A DNA stretch of 64,000 bases, from contig OX336340.1 of the NCBI GenBank assembly GCA_946902875.1, positions 2,091,501-2,155,500 of the forward strand. The letters are read 5' to 3'. The DNA is from Nematopogon swammerdamellus. Its lineage: Eukaryota; Arthropoda; Insecta; Lepidoptera; Adelidae. Under the pieces are notes generated by a model. The model worked only from the letters and a program-made list of their open reading frames with translations. It did not search any database and had not been told where the DNA came from. The position numbers and the translations under genes were made by a program. Numbering within the stretch: the stretch's first letter is position 1; every line of letters begins with the position of its first letter. Positions 59,301-64,000 of the stretch are shown here, piece by piece.

Positions 59301-60105
59301 TCTATTTTTTGTTCGGCTCATAATTTAGATGGGTGATTGATTCGTGGAGTGTATCGGAATGTGCCCAGGGCGCGGTGATGCCTTGTGCAACTCGGATAGA
59401 CTCAACCAACTGACAGTCGCAGAGAGCGAGAGGACCCCCGGGCCCCCCCTCCCAGAAAACATGTGGTCTCCCATGGTCACCAGCCCCACAATGCTCTCTG
59501 ACAGGGATTTTCGCGTGTTGATAGGGCAGCCAGCACACGGGTTGGTGAGGGCCGTGTGCCGGGCCCCTGTACTACCACGCAGGCAGGCAGCGGTCACCTG
59601 TTTCCACCGGCTCTCCCTGACCCCTGCGGCTGTCAGTCGGTTAAAAGGAGTCTGGAGTGCGAGCGACACTAGCATCCACAACCCAGGACACCCCCGACAC
59701 ACTCAAGTCCACCGACCGGCTAGTCGCAGGCTGGCCTCCAAGTGTAGCAGAGCCACATCAGGAGTTTTTCGCCTACGACCTGTGGTACCAACCCGGACGA
59801 CATAGTGGAGGACTTGTCTACCACATAGTGAGGCTGAAAATAAATCCTGTTTAGGCGCAGGATGATCGCCTGCGTCCGACATTCCTCAGCTGTTGCGACT
59901 CTGGGACGGTGGTAATGCCAAAGGCATCGTCGCAACATTGCCCAGGGAGCACGACGAGGACGTGAATGTCGGACTTGCTGGGCTCTACTTTAGTGTGACC
60001 CACCGCTGGCACAGTAGATTGCTAGATTGGTAATTTGGTGAACTCCATACAGCTCCAGAGAACACTACCAATGCTTAACCCAGCGAACCCCCTAAAACCC
60101 GACTT
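56278..60105 (-). mobile_element. Complete LINE insertion with 7-bp target duplication
   Basis: Element 56285-60098 (minus) is flanked by CCGACTT (56278-56284 and 60099-60105). A ~34-base T-run at the left is the poly(A) tail. ORF2 is intact. The 0.78-kb leader (59322-60098) holds no recognisable ORF1. The insertion splits the plus-strand LINE, whose reading frame resumes on the right. Confidence 0.88.
56373..59321 (-). CDS. LINE endonuclease/reverse transcriptase, intact ORF2
   Basis: 982 residues without interruption. The apurinic-type endonuclease spans about 20-240: NIRGLHTN near 27, LTETQ at 52, MLGDFNAKH at 159 and SDHCLV at 235. Reverse transcriptase spans about 480-750: SSGPDG, KKGDPANPSNYRPIAI, DISKAFDRVWH at 606, AGVPQGSVLSPTLF at 661 and catalytic YADD at 690. 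The C-terminal domain runs RPVMEYCSHLWEGSPEYLLS, IQRRAIRLIGD, to GLAPPRG. This is a Jockey/CR1-group polymerase that makes cDNA at nicked target DNA. All catalytic motifs I can see are kept, so the copy is young. No RNase H is present. Confidence 0.93.
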   Translation of the reverse strand: MSRTKNRKLYKPSAARSPSKFKVDLANIRGLHTNFSSVACHLQTARPHLLFLTETQIGRPADASYLDVPDYNLQERFMAKGGVCLYVGSGVSYTRLTRFEDPAFPVLWIRVNLPHVVRIYAGAYRSPNLSASRTEAFYEHLSSTADKLLCEFPTAELVMLGDFNAKHQDWLGSPITDHAGREAYNLAIAHGLTQLVSGTTRIPDNPAHRPSLLDLVLTTEPNGYKVRVEAPLGNSDHCLVRSTVPTVHFAEARECSTRTVWHYRSAQWDDFRSFLGAYPWHDVCFSSPDPSLCAQSVVDVIAQGMNFFIPTSTVPIGGRHKPWFDCQCRLAIDTKNKAYRKWLQNRSVENRRELNVVARSCKRTQNLAKFRHDRGIGAKLARSPSGSRAFWSLAKSIGRNFCRPATPPLERPDGSLAILAKEKANIFARLFASNSNMDDLGANPPSLPHCGRMMANIRFHPRVVHKTLRELDISKSSGPDGVPAIVLKNCALELAPVLTRLFKRSYSSGSMPSCWKRASVQPVPKKGDPANPSNYRPIAITSLLSKVMERIVNSALLTYLEDSKLLDDKQYGFRKQRSTGDLLAYVTHLWAERLDGFGESLAVALDISKAFDRVWHRGLLSKLPAYGVPTKLCTWISSFLSGRSIFVTLDGACSADYSINAGVPQGSVLSPTLFLLFINDMLSLGEIHCYADDSTVHEGFIKDWKGREASAANARRETVARVDQVLEKVSSWGKKNLVNFNVAKTQACAFSTKADPFPLQATFQGSQVPNDGSLGVLGMEVSRDVGFRSFIESKAKLASRKLGVLYRCRRFFTPVQLLTLYKAQVRPVMEYCSHLWEGSPEYLLSALDSIQRRAIRLIGDSVLTKDLQPLKHRRIVGSLSLFYRYYYGRCSDELASLIPPPPVRLRQTRHTLAEHPFVVDRRVLRTAGFSKSFLCRTAKVWNGLPGNIFPHSYNPQIFKSRVNSLSPATLVHLQAGLAPPRG

Positions 60106-60410
60106 ACTGGTATCTCCCTTTGCGGGGAACTTCAACCTGGACGATGGGGGTGCCACTCCCCCAGCCATACCTAGGTGTGAGAACTCCATGCCGGAAGTAC
60201 AGTTTCGATAACAGACTGTACTGGCGGAGTTTCTCTCCCTATACGTCAGGAAAGCGTGTGGGCCGGAATGGATTCCTGCATTGGTGTTAAAATAGTGTGC
60301 TCCCGAGCTGGCTCCAGTGCTGACGCGCCTATTCCGTATCTCCTACTCCAATGGCTGTGTGCCGGCGGTCTGGAAATCTGCGTTTGTGCAAGCGGACCCC
60401 AAAAAGGTTT
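60099..60410 (+). mobile_element. Plus-strand LINE, reverse-transcriptase N-terminal part (continuation)
   Basis: Reads SPFAGNFNLDDGGATPPAIP, RCENSMPEVQF, then VRKACGPEWIPALVLK-stop-CAPELAPVLTRLF and VWKSAFVQADPKK. It continues the frame broken at 56284 and stops at another inserted LINE. Confidence 0.8.
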
Positions 60411-61512
60411 TTTTTATTGACAGCGCGTCGTATGGCGCCGAGCCACCCATAAGGTGTCTAACGACGCCCATGGACATTCGGTCGTATGCGGGGGTTCCGA
60501 ATGCCATGCCGAGCATTGCTTATGGTGCCCATTCACGGCCCTTTTGAAGGACCCGAGACTGTACTTGGGGGGAAATATATGTGCAGGGAGAGCGTTCCAG
60601 AGTTTACCGGTTCTGTAGAGGAAAGATCTGCAGAATCGATTGGTACGCATCCGCGGTAAGTCCAGCGTGTAGGAATGCAATCCCTGCCCAGTGCGCGTGG
60701 TGCGAAGGTGGAAAGGGGACGGCGGGATCACATTAAACGGCCCCTCCGAGTACTCCTCACGGAATAAGCGATAGAATACACTTAGGGAGCCGACATCCCT
60801 ACGGTGTTGCAGTGGTTTTAGATCGCAGGACACTTCGGGGTCACCTACTAGTCGCACGGTTCGACGCTGGATTGAGTCCAGAGGCGCAAGCTGGTATTTG
60901 GCAGAGCCATCCCACAGGTGCGAGCAGTACTCCAAGCAGGACCTGATCTGCGATTTATAGAGAAGCAGCTTTTGGTGTGAAGTACCGTCGCACCTTATTG
61001 AGTACGCCCAGCTTTTTAGAAGCCAGCTTGGCCTTCCCCTCGATATGGCGACGAAAGTTCAGGTCGTGCGACAGTTCGACTCCGAGGGCCCCGAGGTGTT
61101 CACTTAATTTAAGCGACGTGCCTTGGAATGAAGGAACCGGTGTGAACGCCGCTCTCTTCGCACTGAACACGCGAACTTGTGTCTTGGAAGCGTTGAACTC
61201 GACCAAATTACTACGGCCCTATTCGGAAATAGAGTCGAGTGTGTGTTCGAGCTCAGACACAAGTCTTCGCCTCTTCTCATCCACAACATCCCGACTGGCT
61301 GAAGGGTGACTGGTGTAGGATCCGTGTGCCGTACTGTCATCAATGTATGTTGTCCAGAGACAGCATATCATTGATATGCAGAAGAAACAGCGTGGGTGAC
61401 AACACAGATCCTTGGGGTATGCCGGCGTTCACTGACATGTCCGACGAGCAACCGTAGTGCACGGTTGCTGAATGAATGCTACGCCCATGCAGGAAGTCGG
61501 CGAAGAAACAAG
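60411..61512 (-). mobile_element. LINE family G, 3' 1.1 kb
   Basis: The minus strand reads SVNAGIPQGSVLSPTLFLLH, then VEFNASKTQVRVFSAKRAAF, MEYCSHLWDGSAKYQLAPLD, GKLWNALPAHIFPPKYSLGS and the 3'UTR, ending in a T-run at 60411. Frameshifts separate the blocks. It begins exactly where the right arm of the large inverted repeat starts. Confidence 0.85.
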
Positions 61513-63269
61513 AAACAAGAAACGTAGGCACACACACCGCACACGTAGGTAGGTAGGTAGGTAGGTAGCTAGTTTTAGAGCGGCGGCGGCCTCGTGACCT
61601 TGTGACTTTCTTACAACAATAGCTGTTCTGCGTTTGAACATAGTACGGTCATTGACCCCGTACAATGCAAGCTACCTACTGTTACACACAGGTCTAGTTA
61701 CTTTGTGACTTACTTACAACAAACAGCTGTTCTGCGTTTGGACATACAACGGTCATTGACCCCGTACAATGCAAGCTACCTACTGTTACACACAGGTCTA
61801 GTGACCTTGTGACTTACTTACAATAAACAGCTGTTCTGCGTTTGAAAATTTCTCGTAAAATTATGCTAAAAACATATAATTTTTTTTTTTGCGTAACGTG
61901 TTTACTTGAGATGAATAACGAAGCACCTTATATAATGTCTTTCAAAATTAGTTAATAGTACGCTAAGAGAGGGTTCTGTATCGGAAATAGATCACTTTTG
62001 AAGAACAAATAATTTTTGTTCGCACAAAAACATTTTTTCTATGTAAAATGTAAAAAAAAAAATTTCTTAATCATTTCAGTTTCATGCCAGGAACAAAAAA
62101 GTCTTCCAACACATAGATCCCTTTCTTTCAGAAATTGTGAAAAACCACAATTTTAGTTTTATTAGTATGAATTGAATATGAAAGAATTTGATTTTTTTTA
62201 CCAACTTACACGTGTTATGTCATAATGATAATTAAGACTTTTTTGTTACTGGTATGAAACTGAATCGATTAGGCTATAAAAATCAACCACCTATTTTTTT
62301 ATTTTATTAAATACATAAAACAACAATATTTTACATTAAAAAAGAAGCCCAAAGTCCAAAAAAATGTATATAGGTTTCCACCCCATTTCGTACCCTGCTG
62401 CGAACCGGTTAATATTAGAGGTCCAAACCGGTTCTGAACCGGTTTTTAGGCTTCAGGTTCGGGTTTTTTTGAACCGGTTCGCGACCAAACTGGTTCGCTC
62501 GTTAAAAAGGTTCTTCGAACCGGTTCGGAGAACCCGAACCCCATTTCGAACCGGTTTTCAGTCCCTGGTTAGCACACACCGCACGCCAACTTCAGCGGCG
62601 CGCCAGGGGCGGCGCGGCGCAGCATGGACGCAGAGGAGGGGAAAATGCCGCGTCTCTCGCCTCCCGCGGCCGGCCGCTCCTCTGCGCACCGCGCCCGTCT
62701 TGGCCCGCTTGTTTTTTAAACTTGCCGATGGATTTTTTGTTGGATTCTTTTGCAAATAATTTTCTTCAAAATTCTTAATCATAATTGTACAATAAAAACG
62801 GACGGAGGAATTTTGCGGAACAGAGTTTCGGTCGTCACCTTGAAAAAAAATGATGCATATAAAAAAGTTGTTGGATTCTTATGCTTATTGATGTACATAA
62901 TAATACTAAGGTATATTCCGATTAAAGAACCGACTGAGCAATTTTGCCGAGAAAAATATAGTAAAAAAACACATTTTGTTTTTAATTCACTATTTCCATA
63001 TACAAAAAATGTTGGATTTATTTACGTACTTATTCATATAAATAATACCTACCCTATGGCGAAGTAACTTTGGACGGAGCAATTTGTCTATAGGAGTTAT
63101 ATTAAATTTTCACTTTTCTTTGAATATACCCAACTTCCCGTAAAAAAAAATGTTGGATTATTTGTCAGTCGTAATTCCGAACATTACTCCAAGATATTAT
63201 CAAAGTTTCATTGACTGAGGAATTAATGTATGGGTCTCCATACATCAAAACTCCTGGTTGACTAGTGTA

Positions 63270-63960
63270 AAATGCCCGGTTCATGCGTCGAGCAAGTACT
63301 CGATGCAAGTGCAGATACGTCCACCTCCGATCCATCTGTGGGGAAATGCTTGGTCTAAAAAATTACGCACTTCTCTAGCGTAATGGGTTGGGCAGCCATC
63401 ATTTTACAACCACCTCCGTATGGCCAATAGGTACATCTTCTAAAAGGCTCTGAAGCTCCTGTTTCAGAAACTCAAGATAATTCGCCCGTTTAAAGTCTCT
63501 ACTATTCAACGGACGTCTTCTCGCCTCCTAGCCACTTGCATCCCCACAGATAGACCGGACGTCTAGATCACCGGATTTAAATCCGTTAGATCTTTATTAT
63601 TGGGGCTATTTAAAAGAAAAAGTTTACGGGAAACCGGTGGAAAACTTGATAGAGCTCAAAGAAAGAATTACAGAAAGTTTTTTTTTATGTAAACTAACAT
63701 GGTTGGCTACATCACCTACAACATCCGTGATGTCAGCCCATAACACCGGGTGAACTTGGTGCCACGTCAGTGCTTCCCTTCGCTCGTGCCGACTATAGTC
63801 AACTGGACGGAAAATACAAACTATTTACATAGCATAGGTGGATGTATCTGCACTTGCATCGAGTACATGCTCGACGCATCAACCGGGCATTTGTGAGAAG
63901 ATGTCGAGCTAGCATTTGTGCAGGTGTTAAACAATTTGAAAATCTACTTTAACAGGTTAA
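63270..63960. mobile_element. Rearranged mariner-type transposase remnant with 57-bp inverted repeats
   Basis: The minus strand 63525-63331 carries YLEFLKQELQSLLEDVPIGH. The plus strand 63540-63675 carries RSPDLNPLDLYYWGYLKEKV, and 63893-63955 carries VRRCRASICAGVKQFENLL. The orientation change shows an internal inversion. 63270-63326 and 63836-63892 are 57-bp inverted repeats starting AAATGCCCGGTT. SINE A interrupts at 63679-63832. Stops are present, so it is dead. Confidence 0.7.
63679..63832 (-). mobile_element. SINE family A, 3' part, inside the mariner remnant
   Basis: T-run, 'acatggttggctacatcacc' and body to 'actatttacatagc'. Confidence 0.83.
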
Positions 63961-64000
63961 TAAAGACCAATTTACTTCAAGTGTTTATTTTATTCCAATT

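Larger units (their letters stand above)
61513..64000. repeat. Right arm of the large inverted repeat (continues past the window)
   Basis: Mirror of 50675-52527 with near identity from AAACAAGAAACGTAGGC onward. It contains the same tandem repeat (61590-61855) and AACCGGTT block (62400-62565). Compared with the left arm it carries about 650 extra bases (about 63241-63892). The window ends inside it. Confidence 0.93.

Noticed and set aside
1..64000. Host genes inside the repeat-rich right third beyond the carbonyl-reductase-like frame
   Set aside because: Every sizeable frame from 50 to 64 kb is assigned to LINE, mariner-type or inverted-repeat sequence.

Overview
This window is a repeat-saturated stretch of an insect nuclear genome, almost certainly lepidopteran (moth or butterfly). 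The genes have GT-AG introns, and the intergenic space is built from recurring short repeats. Several of these match repeats I know from Lepidoptera, such as the 'gggttccgta ... cggaaccctcggtgcgcgag' family. No bacterial, plasmid or viral gene was found.

Four intact host genes and one disrupted host-type gene can be read. MAD2 (spindle checkpoint, minus, 1690-7842) and an MPV17L2-like mitochondrial inner-membrane protein (plus, 9215-13862) are divergent and share a ~1.4 kb upstream region. A chromatin reader (minus, 18084-31247) carries a SAMD1-type winged helix, a second winged-helix-like block, two AT-hooks, a KAT6-like double PHD finger and a C-terminal SAM domain. ERAL1 (plus, 37261-42619) is a mitochondrial Era GTPase. 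At 48789-49652 (minus) lies an intronless carbonyl-reductase-like reading frame with one internal stop. MPV17L2 and ERAL1 are both mitochondrial ribosome-assembly factors in other animals.

Everything else is mobile DNA or unassigned spacer. Two SINE families dominate. Family B has a tRNA-like head. Family A has a head that combines a tRNA A-box, a 5S rRNA control region and a tRNA B-box. The two share the same body, and the 3' tail of B matches the 3' end of a LINE in the window. There are also LINE fragments (Jockey/CR1-like, RNase-H-bearing, and REL-endonuclease types) and many TIR/MITE and foldback elements. Some of the latter have exact target-site duplications (hAT at 4419 and 25409, PIF/Harbinger-like at 17161, pogo-like at 11464, mariner-like at 20579 and 49710).

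The right end (50.2-64 kb) is a large, nearly identical inverted repeat: arms 50675-52527 and 61513 to the window end, about 9 kb apart. Its core is a nest of LINEs: an ORF1-only element (53004-54490, minus), a decayed plus-strand LINE (54.5-56.28 and 60.10-60.41 kb) split by a LINE with an intact 982-residue ORF2 (56285-60098, minus, 7-bp target duplication), and a minus LINE 3' fragment (60411-61512).
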